Origin: CAYTTA01 sp964440655
GTDB lineage: Bacteria; Bacteroidota; Rhodothermia; Balneolales; Balneolaceae
Assembly: GCA_964440655.1 (NCBI GenBank)
Contig: CAYTTA010000064.1
Span: 1 to 11,933 of the forward strand
Direction: 5' to 3'
Length of the DNA: 11,933 nt
Each line of letters opens with the position of its first letter. Within the stretch, counting starts at the first letter, position 1. The notes beneath the pieces were generated by a model. The model was given only the letters and a program-made list of their open reading frames with translations, had not been told where the DNA came from and searched no databases. Position numbers and translations under genes: made by a program. Of the stretch, positions 1-5,923 are shown piece by piece.

Positions 1-202
1 TTCATTGGAAACATCCCGCCCGAGCTACTCTGTAGTCGGTCGGTTATGTGAAGAATTGCCCGTTCGATTATCCTTCCTATGGGATACGTTATCCGAGCCT
101 TTGGCTGCCGATTACTGTGAGAATCGAATTGCCCTTCCAGCGAGTGCCGTTTCACCACCCCCAATCTGCACCTCCCAAATCGAATCCCGGATTTTCCAGT
201 TT
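1..202. other. Unassigned sequence beside a broken gene
   Basis: No gene is recognised here. The stretch lies directly beyond the point where the neighbouring minus-strand dehydrogenase stops resembling its family (near 213). A plus-strand reading frame is open through it but continues antisense to that dehydrogenase, and its translation looks like no family I know. On the minus strand one frame is open up to the breakpoint, again without family resemblance. It may be part of a dispersed repeat or the far side of a deletion or insertion junction; the sequence alone does not decide. Confidence 0.3.
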
Positions 203-631
203 TTAGGGAAGCTTACACAGGTATTTTTCGGGGCGCCCCGTGAAATCCACAAGCTGGCTCGGGACCATCGTGGAGGAGTTGGAGGCGAAGATGGTGTCCG
301 GCTCGGCCACACTGGAGAGTTTTTGGTAAAAATCCTGTTTGATGTCGAGCAACTCCGGGACCGCCTCAATAACCAGATCCGCATTTTCCACCGCTTTGCC
401 CAGATCGCTGGTTTGCGAAATACGCCCGAAGGCTGCATCAACCTCTTCCTGAGTTCCATAATTATCTTCAACATATCGCTGCTGCAAAACACGGAACCGC
501 TCTCTCGCTTGTTCGAGCGCTTCATCATTGATATCGTAGGAGGTAACGTTGAATCTTTTAAAGGCTGTCTGAAAGGCGATCTGACTGCCCAGAACTCCGG
601 CTCCGGCTACGGTTACATTTTTGATCTCCAT
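203..631 (-). pseudogene. 3-hydroxyacyl-CoA dehydrogenase, NAD-binding domain only (truncated)
   Basis: The product is the N-terminal Rossmann domain of a 3-hydroxyacyl-CoA dehydrogenase, the NAD-dependent enzyme of fatty-acid beta-oxidation in the cytoplasm. The dinucleotide-binding loop GAGVLGSQIA lies at about residues 10-19 and is followed by the acidic strand end YDIND. The family signatures VIEAVPE and FASNSSTMVPSQ lie near residues 88 and 115. The start is supported by AGGG about 6 bases upstream of ATG 629-631. The family usually runs to roughly 280-310 residues and continues after GRPEKYL with an LHFAN-type segment and a helical C-terminal domain. Here the frame ends after GRPEKYLCKLP at residue 142, and neither other minus frame restores the family sequence. 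The substrate-binding and dimerisation domain is therefore missing, and the product is unlikely to be a working enzyme. It was probably once a housekeeping or lipid-catabolism gene. Confidence 0.8.
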
Positions 632-673
632 GATATTCCCTGTTTTTATTTCTGGTGATGTTGCGGTTTATTG

Positions 674-724
674 CGTGAAACGGTCTATCCCGACTGCCCG
701 TGAAACTGTCTAATCCCGGCCGCC
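674..724. repeat. Imperfect 25-26 bp tandem duplication
   Basis: Two adjacent copies, at 674-698 and 699-724, share the pattern cgtgaaac-gtct-atcccg-c-gcc with a few substitutions and one inserted base. The second copy ends just before a weak plus-strand ORF starting at 726. No inverted symmetry suggests an operator. The divergence between copies points to an old duplication. Confidence 0.65.
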
Positions 725-725
725 G

Positions 726-929
726 ATGGCTTTTAACTCCTCATGTTGGTACGAGCATCAACACACTCCCCTGCCCGGAAGTTCTGTGTTCATTTTCGGG
801 GAGGAAGGCAAGAAATTCACCCGAGCGGGATTGCACAACTGGAACAGGGAGTTGTTGAATGATCAGGGTGATCTGGTTCAGGAGAGAATGGCGCTCGTTG
901 CATCAATGGATCTCAACGAGCTCTTTTAA
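726..929 (+). CDS. Unrecognised 67-residue ORF, possibly a gene remnant
   Basis: This ATG-started ORF gives 67 residues. The first twenty or so are unlike natural protein. The second half, from about FIFGEEGKKFTRAGLHNW to the C-terminal SMDLNELF, is charged and helix-forming and could be the real C-terminus of a larger protein. I do not recognise a family. There is no good ribosome-binding site, and an imperfect tandem repeat sits immediately upstream. Given the broken genes on both sides, a C-terminal remnant joined to random upstream sequence is the most economical reading. Spurious translation is also possible. Confidence 0.3.
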   Translation: MAFNSSCWYEHQHTPLPGSSVFIFGEEGKKFTRAGLHNWNRELLNDQGDLVQERMALVASMDLNELF

Positions 930-1059
930 AATCCTCTGAATGCGGTGCAGACCATAACCGGCACGCATATCATAGCTTATCTTTCTGAAGAGAAAAAGAA
1001 TTACAAGAGAAGCCGAATTAAAATTATACGATGATGAGGAATAAAGTAACCCCTTTTCT
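930..1059. other. Intergenic stretch with no recognisable gene
   Basis: Short, AT-richer sequence between two gene remnants. One plus frame reads as a lysine-rich peptide ending at TGA near 1032, with no family resemblance. No convincing terminator or promoter is seen. It may hold the decayed upstream part of the PhnB-like remnant that follows. Confidence 0.3.
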
Positions 1060-1167
1060 GATGTTCAACGATCTGATCCGAAAAAGGTTCAGGCGGTGAT
1101 GGATGCAATGCTGAAAATGGTGAAGCTGGATGTAGATGAGCTGGAGAAAGCTTACATTAACGCGTAA
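1060..1167 (+). pseudogene. C-terminal remnant of a PhnB-like VOC protein (3-demethylubiquinone-9 3-methyltransferase family)
   Basis: Reading from 1060 in frame to TAA at 1165-1167 gives a tail containing SDPKKVQAVMDAMLKMVKLD and ending DELEKAYINA. This is the characteristic ending of PhnB-like vicinal-oxygen-chelate proteins, which have a (D/N)PxK(A/S)xxVMxAMLxMxKLDIxxLxxAY pattern. A stop codon lies in frame at 1042-1044, so the preceding roughly 100 residues that form the metal-binding VOC fold are absent and there is no start codon. It is a dead fragment. The family link rests on recognising the tail motif from memory and has not been checked by a search. Confidence 0.6.
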
Positions 1168-1231
1168 CTCCTACTTTTCCGTGGGCTCATGAGGCCCGAA
1201 GAGAAGTTGTTCTACAAATCCATCAAGAAAA

Positions 1232-1732
1232 TTGCCACAACCAACCAACTATCTCTGCACGAAGTGTGATTTCAGCGGATCGGACTTCTCGACCTGGGGG
1301 AGTTATTCCTACTTCGCAGACAATCAGCTGATTCCCATCAACAGAAGGGTTGCCATCTGTTACGGCTGTGATGCTGTCGTATCGGCCGAAGTTCTTCCAG
1401 ACGAAGAATCCACTCGCTCGGTCGATGGCGAGGATCTTGGAAAGCAACTGTTCCCGGAGGACGAATCAAGAAGAGCGAAGGCGTTAAAAAACCGGAAATC
1501 ACCTGCGCGATGTCTCGCGTGCGGGTCGCACGATTTTGAATTCATTCCGAATGTTGAACCGGAAAATGGACCAGGGCAAACAACACCCATCCGAACAGGT
1601 CTGATTCACCGAAATTGTGGCGGAAGAATCTATGCCGATTTCAGTGCCCCACACTTTTTTATGGGAAGCAAACTGCCTGAAAGGATCTACGATATTGAAG
1701 GATTGGAAATGAAATCGGATAATGAAAAATAG
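1232..1732 (+). CDS. Zinc-ribbon hypothetical protein
   Basis: A 166-residue soluble protein of unknown function with several metal-ligand-like pairs. CTKC lies at residues 9-12 and CYGC at 43-46. CLACGSHDFEF starts at residue 94 with Cys94 and Cys97, and a later HRNCGG has His127 and Cys129. The first two pairs could form one treble-clef or rubredoxin-like zinc ribbon and the second group another, with an acidic linker between them. There is no signal peptide or membrane segment. The start is a TTG at 1232, chosen because it directly precedes the first Cys pair; upstream codons look non-coding and the Shine-Dalgarno site is weak. It stands alone: an old VOC remnant lies upstream, and a gap of about 118 bp separates it from the SRPBCC gene. 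Binding of nucleic acid or protein is possible, but nothing seen demonstrates it. Confidence 0.75.
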   Translation: MPQPTNYLCTKCDFSGSDFSTWGSYSYFADNQLIPINRRVAICYGCDAVVSAEVLPDEESTRSVDGEDLGKQLFPEDESRRAKALKNRKSPARCLACGSHDFEFIPNVEPENGPGQTTPIRTGLIHRNCGGRIYADFSAPHFFMGSKLPERIYDIEGLEMKSDNEK

Positions 1733-1824
1733 GTTATCGCTGCTAACTTCTGCCGAAATGGAAAGGGGTTTTTTCTACTCCTGTGCATTGTGACTCACCT
1801 GCCCCTACACTGACTACATATGGA

Positions 1825-1846
1825 CAAACTCTGACCAAACTCTGAC
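1825..1846. repeat. 11 bp tandem duplication
   Basis: Two perfect adjacent copies of caaactctgac lie immediately before the start of the SRPBCC gene, in the place where a ribosome-binding site would be expected. No purine-rich Shine-Dalgarno sequence is present here. The duplication may be neutral slippage. Confidence 0.7.
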
Positions 1847-1850
1847 CAAC

Positions 1851-2312
1851 ATGGCACTGACAACTCCCCCTGTTGCCCGGGCGACCATGCTCATTCGCAG
1901 ACCTGTTGAGGAGGTCTTCAATGCCTTCGTGGATCCCTCTGTGACCACCAGATTCTGGTTCAGCCGTTCAACCGGACCGCTCACACCCGGAGAGACAGTA
2001 ACCTGGTACTGGGACCATTATGGAGTTTCCGGCGATGTGTATGTGAGGGAGTTGGAGAAGAACAAACGAATTCTCATAGAGTGGCCCACACCTGTTGAGT
2101 GGGTTTTCACCCCCAAAGGAGAGAATACGACCTATGTTGAAATCACAGCCTCCGGTTTCACTGGTACGGATGATGAAAAGGTCGCCCAGGCTCTGGACTC
2201 CACGGAAGGATTCAATCTGGTGATCTCGGCGTGCAAGGCATTCCTTGAGCATGGGATTGACCTTGGTCTGATTGCCGACAAAAACCCGGATGCTGGCGCC
2301 AGTGGAGCTTAG
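1851..2312 (+). CDS. SRPBCC family protein, AHSA1-like (START/Bet v1 fold)
   Basis: This 153-residue cytoplasmic protein belongs to the AHSA1-like branch of the SRPBCC superfamily, helix-grip folds with a deep hydrophobic pocket for small ligands. The family start is clear: MLIRRPVEEVFNAFVDP (residues 13-29), followed by a TTRFWFS segment, a G-ETVTW turn and the strand KRILIEW. The C-terminal helix EGFNLVISACKAFLEHGIDL closes the pocket. Length is normal for the family and the frame is intact. ATG 1851 is preferred over the internal Met at residue 13, because homologues I know begin about ten residues before the (M/L)IR(R/K)PV strand. No Shine-Dalgarno site is visible. Such proteins often sit beside VOC, DoxX and DUF2200-type genes, as here. 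The ligand cannot be inferred. Confidence 0.85.
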   Translation: MALTTPPVARATMLIRRPVEEVFNAFVDPSVTTRFWFSRSTGPLTPGETVTWYWDHYGVSGDVYVRELEKNKRILIEWPTPVEWVFTPKGENTTYVEITASGFTGTDDEKVAQALDSTEGFNLVISACKAFLEHGIDLGLIADKNPDAGASGA

Positions 2313-2417
2313 TCACACCGGAGAGAGTACATCGTAGAGGGTCAAATCAACCTTTAGCTCCAAGTTCATTTCAGCGGTTCACACTATATTCCGGTTTCCG
2401 GCCGAAACCCCTCTACT

Positions 2418-2449
2418 TCTGATCACCTCCATATCTGATCACCTCCAGA
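2418..2449. repeat. 16 bp tandem duplication upstream of a membrane-protein gene
   Basis: Copies at 2418-2433 and 2434-2449 share tctgatcacctcca and differ only in the last two bases. Each contains the palindrome TGATCA. The pair ends 6 bases before ATG 2456, so it occupies the leader of that gene. It could be a paired regulator site, but it could equally be simple slippage. Several other intergenic tandem repeats in this window have the same unit length. Confidence 0.7.
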
Positions 2450-2455
2450 CACGCC

Positions 2456-2827
2456 ATGAAAAGAAACATTATTGGGATCTATGCACTTGCAGTCTGCTTC
2501 GTCACGGTTGTCTGCGCAGTCATTGCCACGGGAATCGGAATCTATGATCTGCTACAGATCGCAAATCCGGAATTCACCCTCCCCTCCTGGCAATACGAGA
2601 GGCATCAGACCAACGAAGCTTTTTTTCCGGGTGATGCGGAGAGGGTCAACCTCTCCGAAGAGGAGATGACCGAGCGGCGGCTGGCAAGCTATGAAACGGC
2701 GATCAAGGCGGAACGAAGGGGAGCGCAACAGAGTCTGATCAAAGTATTCATCGTTCTGATTCTCGATGCCCTGGTCTTTGCCGTGCATTGGAGACTGGCA
2801 CAGCGGTCGCAAAAAGAATTAGAATAG
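2456..2827 (+). CDS. Two-helix membrane protein of unknown function
   Basis: A 123-residue protein with a hydrophobic segment at about residues 5-33 (IYALAVCFVTVVCAVIATG) and another at about 91-112 (LIKVFIVLILDALVFAV). They flank a polar domain of about 55 residues that contains aromatic and acidic residues (LPSWQYERHQ; NLSEEEMTERR). With positive residues at both termini, both ends are probably cytoplasmic and the middle domain periplasmic. No catalytic motif is seen and I do not recognise a family. The ATG follows a 16 bp repeat and has no clear Shine-Dalgarno site. It is convergent with the downstream lipoprotein gene, with a perfect palindrome between them. Coding character is good and the frame is intact. 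Confidence 0.7.
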   Translation: MKRNIIGIYALAVCFVTVVCAVIATGIGIYDLLQIANPEFTLPSWQYERHQTNEAFFPGDAERVNLSEEEMTERRLASYETAIKAERRGAQQSLIKVFIVLILDALVFAVHWRLAQRSQKELE

Positions 2828-2906
2828 CCTTATGGCACTTTTCATCTCTTGTTCTGGCTGGATCTGATGGTAATCGGAGTGCTGAACGGAGTGTTGCGTT
2901 CGGATT

Positions 2907-2927
2907 TGGCCGGCTTATTGCCGGCCA
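2907..2927. terminator. Perfect 8 bp hairpin between convergent genes (possible terminator)
   Basis: TGGCCGGC is followed by the loop TTATT and then GCCGGCCA, a perfect stem of eight GC-rich pairs. It lies in the space between the plus-strand membrane protein (ends 2827) and the minus-strand lipoprotein (ends 3030). Neither side has a clean run of T, so it is not a textbook Rho-independent terminator. It could stall polymerase in both directions or protect the 3' ends of the transcripts. The rest of 2828-3029 shows nothing recognisable. Confidence 0.45.
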
Positions 2928-3029
2928 TTCTTGGCTGAGACTCCTTCCCCATTACAACCTCTTGAAGCCGATTTTCAAACTTACGTTTTAAATGCGATGG
3001 CGTATTGATTGTGCCGACGAATCTTTCGA

Positions 3030-3785
3030 TCAGTCGTCGTCGTCATCGTCGTCATCGTCGCCGTCGACATCGAAGGAGTCTTCAATGTTGTCCTCTATCC
3101 GATCGTAGTTGGCCGGATTTCTGGGATCCAGATCATTTCCGGCAGCATCCTTGAACCAGCCAGAGGGATCGATCGTAATCGTAATATCCGGTGAGGAACC
3201 CTCCGTGACTTCCAATGGCGGGTTGAAATCCAGATCAAGATCGTAATCCTCATCTGATCGGAACAGGAACTCCTCACCGTCGTAGATACCTCTCACCACA
3301 ATTGAAAACCCGTCATCATCATCGGTTTCATCGATGAAATCGGGATCATCCACGATGGTGTCGTCGTTGTAATCGATCTCCATATTTAACTCATCATAAA
3401 AACCGGGACGCACCTCTTCGGTGATCAGCTCCACCTCGCTGCCATCGACAGGCAGATTGATGATCAGGTCGTTGACCTCAAAGTCAAACCGGTCGTTATC
3501 GATCGTGTTCTCCAGTTCGAGCTCCTCCACAAGGAGTTTGATCTCCGTGAGCGACTCGACCGTCTGCCGGCCGGCTGCCTGACCAGTTGATACCGTGAGG
3601 GGGATCAGTCGCATGGACACAGAGATCTGTGTGTCGTCCCCGGCTCCATTTCCTCCCGATCCGTTTCCATTGCCGCCGGAGCCGTTACCGCCCAGACCGT
3701 CGTTGTCTGAATCGGAATCGGTGCCGCATCCGACAACCAGAATTGCCAAAAGTATTCCCAGATAGGAAATTCTGAATGAATTCAT
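3030..3785 (-). CDS. Acidic lipoprotein with poly-aspartate C-terminus
   Basis: A 251-residue predicted lipoprotein. The signal peptide (MNSFRISYLGILLAILVVGC) ends in a lipobox with Cys20. The acidic run TDSDSDND that follows resembles the surface-export signals described for Bacteroidota lipoproteins (inference). A Gly/Asn/Ser linker with GGNGSG-type repeats spans about residues 30-48. It is followed by a beta-rich domain of alternating acidic and hydrophobic residues (EIKLLVEELELE, DFEVNDLIINLPVDG, GIYDGEEFLFRSDEDYDLDL). The end of the domain, with WFKDAAGNDLDP and NIEDSF, resembles a group of poorly characterised Bacteroidota/Balneolota lipoproteins, possibly DUF4382-like. The protein finishes with nine aspartates encoded by a GAT/GAC triplet run, which could bind divalent cations or be a slippage product. 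GAGAG before ATG 3783-3785 supports the start. Its role is unknown; an outer-membrane location is likely. Confidence 0.75.
   Translation of the reverse strand: MNSFRISYLGILLAILVVGCGTDSDSDNDGLGGNGSGGNGNGSGGNGAGDDTQISVSMRLIPLTVSTGQAAGRQTVESLTEIKLLVEELELENTIDNDRFDFEVNDLIINLPVDGSEVELITEEVRPGFYDELNMEIDYNDDTIVDDPDFIDETDDDDGFSIVVRGIYDGEEFLFRSDEDYDLDLDFNPPLEVTEGSSPDITITIDPSGWFKDAAGNDLDPRNPANYDRIEDNIEDSFDVDGDDDDDDDDD
3033..3062. repeat. Trinucleotide (GTC/ATC) run encoding poly-Asp
   Basis: A nearly uninterrupted run of GTC and ATC triplets, read on the minus strand as GAC and GAT, encodes the terminal aspartates of the lipoprotein. Such runs can change length by slippage, which would vary the acidic tail without shifting the frame. 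Confidence 0.75.
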
Positions 3786-3880
3786 TGTTCTCTCTCTTGA
3801 TTGATGTTAATGCCAGGCATACCGCTCTCCGGCAGCCTGCATTCCCGGATATACCCGCACATCGAATAAAAGTTTCTGGG

Positions 3881-3912
3881 CACCACCTATCGGATACACC
3901 ACCTATCGGATA
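3881..3912. repeat. Perfect 16 bp tandem duplication
   Basis: Two identical adjacent copies of caccacctatcggata lie between the start of the lipoprotein gene and the end of the methyltransferase pseudogene. The absence of any difference between copies suggests a recent event. The second copy runs into the A6 run used by the proposed terminator on the minus strand. Confidence 0.8.
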
Positions 3913-3960
3913 AAAAACCCCAGGTGGAGGTGGACCCACATATGGTTCCACCGGGTGGGT
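3912..3960 (-). terminator. Probable Rho-independent terminator of the methyltransferase locus
   Basis: Read on the minus strand just after the ancestral methyltransferase stop (3961-3963), the sequence forms a hairpin. GGTGGAACC pairs with GGGTCCACC (eight of nine pairs) around ATATGT, at 3929-3952. Flanking AACCC and GGGGTT can extend the structure, and a T6 run follows (A6 on the plus strand at 3912-3917). The T run sits about 11 bases from the inner stem, so the outer pairing is needed for a conventional terminator. The position exactly behind the restored C-terminus fits the ancestral gene end. Confidence 0.5.
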
Positions 3961-4568
3961 TCATGCCTCTGCAGTGGCTATTATGATCGTCTGCGGATAG
4001 GTCATCACTCCATTTGTCTCGAATTGCGCCCATCGCTCCACGATGTTTCGCTCAAGCGCCTGTCGCGCGTCTTCAGAGGCGACCTGAACCTGGCCAGCCA
4101 GAGGGGTACTGCTGAAAAAATCCCGAACACCTCTCCTGCCCTGCCGGGAAGAGCAATTCCCACTCGTCCGCTCTTCTTCAGGACACGATGCATCTCTTTC
4201 ATGGCAACCGGTTTGTTTCCGATGAACTGAAGGCTCAGCTGGCAGGTAACCAGATCAAACGATTCGGCGGGAAAAGGGAGCTCCTCCGCATCCGATTCCA
4301 TCCATTCAATCGTGGGAGAGAGATCCGATGAGAGCGCTTTCGCCACATCCAGCATTCCGGGGTTTATGTCGATGCCGGTTACGGATCCGGCAGCCCCGAC
4401 CATTCCGGCTGCCAACCTGGCCACGATCCCTGTTCCGCAGGCGACATCCAACACCCTCTCCCCTGCCCGGGGGCGAACCTGCTCGAGAAGATCTCTGGCA
4501 AGGGGTTCGGCGATTACAGGTACAAAGTAGCGCTCGTAGCTTTCCGCAATTGTATGTCCAAATCTCAT
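3961..4568 (-). pseudogene. Class I SAM-dependent methyltransferase with internal deletion and frame change
   Basis: The N-terminal half is a standard class I methyltransferase: motif I VLDVACGTG (residues 39-47), the SAM-ribose acidic strand GIDINPGML and motif DAEELPFPAESFDLV. Then comes a conserved helix and strand LQFIGNKPVAMKEMHRVLKKSG. From about residue 150 (A6 run at 4115-4120) the family sequence leaves this frame. The next frame resumes with FSSTPLAGQVQVASEDARQ and ends TYPQTIIIATAEA with TGA at 3961-3963, which is the typical C-terminus of this group. About 55-60 residues that normally separate these parts are absent, so this is a deletion plus frame change and not a simple one-base error. 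If left unrepaired, translation reads on to a stop at 4005. The start is Met at 4566-4568, preceded by GAGAGG, five codons inside the longest ORF. The substrate is unknown. Confidence 0.8.
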
Positions 4569-4590
4569 ATTACCTCTCTCCATAATTCAT

Positions 4591-4857
4591 GAACAGGCAC
4601 AGAACCCCTCCCGTTGCAATTGGATAATCATCGTTCCCGAAAAACGGGACATCAAGAATGTCGATTCAAGAAGTGTAGTAAGGCAGGTTCAGAAACTGAG
4701 ACGGCAGGAACGGATCAGAAAAAAAACACAATCGAAACGGAATGGCGTGGAAGAAATACCATTAGAAGAATTGGAATCCTGGAGAGAGAAACACGGAATC
4801 CGCACCGAACTGGTCGAAGAGGTCACGGTCGATGACAAGTGGTTCCAGCAGATATGA
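4591..4857 (+). pseudogene. Start-less charged ORF, probable C-terminal gene fragment
   Basis: A plus frame ending at TGA 4855-4857 gives a coherent, strongly charged sequence. It runs through EKRDIKNVDSRSVVRQVQKL, a basic stretch RRQERIRKKTQSKR and then IPLEELESWREKHGI, ending TVDDKWFQQI. It has the look of a real protein C-terminus, with helix-forming and proline-bounded segments. No ATG, GTG or TTG start lies in frame near its beginning, and the upstream part runs into the methyltransferase start region. I therefore read it as a gene that lost its N-terminus. The family is not recognised. A different frame contains a 73-residue ATG ORF (4614-4835), but its composition is poor. Confidence 0.4.
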
Positions 4858-4893
4858 AGACTCAAACCTTGGAAACAAGGGATAAATTAAACC

Positions 4894-5208
4894 ATGAAGT
4901 TTTTCCAGCCTGAAGAAGTGATTTCCGGAACGGTTGAACTGGGCTTCTCCGTGCATCACATTTTACCACTCGGTATTCTGGGACTGGTTTCCATACTTCT
5001 CTATGCTTACCCCCGTACTTCTCTTCTGGGGGCTATTCTGCTGACATCCTATTGGGGCGGAGCGGTAGCCACACATGTACGGCTGGACAATCCGCTCTTT
5101 ACACATGTCCTGTTTCCGGTATATCTTGGAGTACTGGCATGGGGTGCACTCTGGTTGAAAAACAGTCATGTGCGCCTTCTGCTTCCGGTTTTAAAGGAAA
5201 ACAGATGA
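4894..5208 (+). CDS. DoxX-like (DoxX_2) membrane protein, N-terminally short
   Basis: A 104-residue integral membrane protein of the DoxX-like family, small four-helix inner-membrane proteins of uncertain role. Family features are MKFFQPEEVISGTVELGF at the start, then ILPLGILGLVSILLYAYPRT, and the signature LLTSYWGGAVATHVRLDNPL. The helix HVLFPVYLGVLAWGALWL follows. Homologues normally carry another helix of about 20-25 residues before the (M)K(F)xxPxxV segment. Here TAA sits in frame at 4888-4890, two codons before the ATG, so that helix is missing and only three hydrophobic segments remain. AAGGG lies about 14 bases upstream, farther than ideal. The stop overlaps the next start as ATGA, which implies translational coupling to the DUF2200 gene. 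It is either a truncated, still expressed gene or a remnant that keeps its operon junction. Confidence 0.75.
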   Translation: MKFFQPEEVISGTVELGFSVHHILPLGILGLVSILLYAYPRTSLLGAILLTSYWGGAVATHVRLDNPLFTHVLFPVYLGVLAWGALWLKNSHVRLLLPVLKENR

Positions 5209-5354
5209 CAAAGCCCCGAATCTATACAATGAGCTTTGCCCGCATCTATCCGCTTTATGTGGCGAAAGCTGAGAAAAAAGGACGAACCAAAGAGGAAGTC
5301 GATCAAATCATCCGATGGCTGACAGGATACAGCCAGAACGAGGTGGAAGAGATC
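5205..5354 (+). CDS. DUF2200 family protein, cut by the assembly gap
   Basis: The first 50 residues are typical of DUF2200: MTKPRIYTMSFARIYPLYVA followed by KAEKKGRTKEEVDQII and RWLTGYS. The family is small (about 115 residues), cytoplasmic and without established function. It contains a conserved start RIY-MSF--(V/I)YP and the TKEEVD-II-WLTGY helix. The gene begins inside the last codon of the DoxX-like gene (ATGA), so the two are almost certainly co-transcribed. The remaining 60-70 residues fall in the run of N, and whether the gene is intact cannot be seen. Sequence after the gap (from 5455) is repeat and does not continue the protein. Confidence 0.85.
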
Positions 5355-5454
5355 NNNNNNNNNNNNNNNNNNNNNNNNNNNNNNNNNNNNNNNNNNNNNN
5401 NNNNNNNNNNNNNNNNNNNNNNNNNNNNNNNNNNNNNNNNNNNNNNNNNNNNNN
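5355..5454. other. Assembly gap (100 N)
   Basis: Exactly 100 N, the usual placeholder for a scaffold join of unknown length. It interrupts the DUF2200 gene on the left and abuts a 16 bp tandem repeat on the right. That repeat array is the likely cause of the break. Confidence 0.98.
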
Positions 5455-5502
5455 TCCTCTTCCTGTTTACTCCTCCTCCTGTTTACTCCTCCTCCTGTTT
5501 AC
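5455..5502. repeat. 16 bp tandem repeat, at least three copies, bordering the gap
   Basis: Three adjacent units at 5455-5470, 5471-5486 and 5487-5502 read tcctcctcctgtttac, the first with one substitution. The array begins at the gap edge, so the true number of copies is unknown. A 16 bp unit is not a multiple of three, and the array lies after the stop of the minus-strand gene, so it is non-coding. On the minus strand each unit contains AGGAGG, resembling a Shine-Dalgarno core, though nothing suitable starts behind it. Confidence 0.9.
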
Positions 5503-5512
5503 TCCCTTCCAA

Positions 5513-5923
5513 TTACTCACTGTCATGTTTGACGGTCACACCCAGCTCTTTAAAGACCTCCTGTGTGGCCTTCAGGGCATTCAGTACACTTGGAAAGCCA
5601 ACATACGGGATTAGGTGAATAATACACCCGACGATCTCTTCGGGCGTCAACCCAACCGAAAGGCCAGTCTTGACATGCATGGAGATCTGGGGTTTGCCCT
5701 GGGCCACCAGCGCGGTGATGGTTGTGAGTACTTTCTGCTTGTTGTCCAGTCCGGGTCGCGAGTAGATCTCCCCAAACGCAAACTCGACGACCAGTCTGCT
5801 CAAATCCGGAGCCAGATCCTTAAACCCCTCTCCAATATCCATAAACCCCGTCGGGTTCTCATCGCCGGATTGGGTCAGCTCCTGTATTTTCTTGATTCCT
5901 TTCTTGTAGAGATCACTTGCCAT
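5513..5923 (-). CDS. Carboxymuconolactone decarboxylase (CMD) family protein
   Basis: A 136-residue all-helical protein of the CMD family, of which the founding member decarboxylates 4-carboxymuconolactone in the beta-ketoadipate pathway. Members without that pathway nearby often act as AhpD-like or undefined enzymes. Matching segments are the helix DLSRLVVEFAFGEIYSRPGL, DNKQKVLTTITALVAQG and SMHVKTGLSVGLTPEEIVG. HLIPYVGFPSVLNALKATQ follows, including the conserved His and the YxGFP turn. The AhpD CxxC redox pair is absent, so peroxidase-reductant activity is unlikely. ATG 5921-5923 is chosen over the longer ORF (from 6124) because GGAG lies six bases upstream and the upstream translation is unlike protein. 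Length is normal for the family. No pathway partners are adjacent, so the substrate is open. Confidence 0.85.
   Translation of the reverse strand: MASDLYKKGIKKIQELTQSGDENPTGFMDIGEGFKDLAPDLSRLVVEFAFGEIYSRPGLDNKQKVLTTITALVAQGKPQISMHVKTGLSVGLTPEEIVGCIIHLIPYVGFPSVLNALKATQEVFKELGVTVKHDSE

Noticed and set aside
5..658. A 217-residue plus-strand open frame
   Set aside because: It lies antisense to the dehydrogenase, whose Rossmann motifs are clear. Its own translation has no family character and begins at a TTG near the window edge.
1189..1269. A short ATG frame running into the zinc-ribbon gene
   Set aside because: It gives only about 26 residues before a stop and shows no relation to the zinc-ribbon sequence. 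The TTG start directly before the first Cys pair fits better.
2788..2991. A 67-residue plus-strand ORF overlapping the end of the two-helix membrane protein
   Set aside because: It has no ribosome-binding site or family resemblance and overlaps a convincing gene in another frame; it also covers the palindrome.
5455..5502. CRISPR array
   Set aside because: The units are directly adjacent with no unique spacers, are only 16 bp long, and no cas genes are present.
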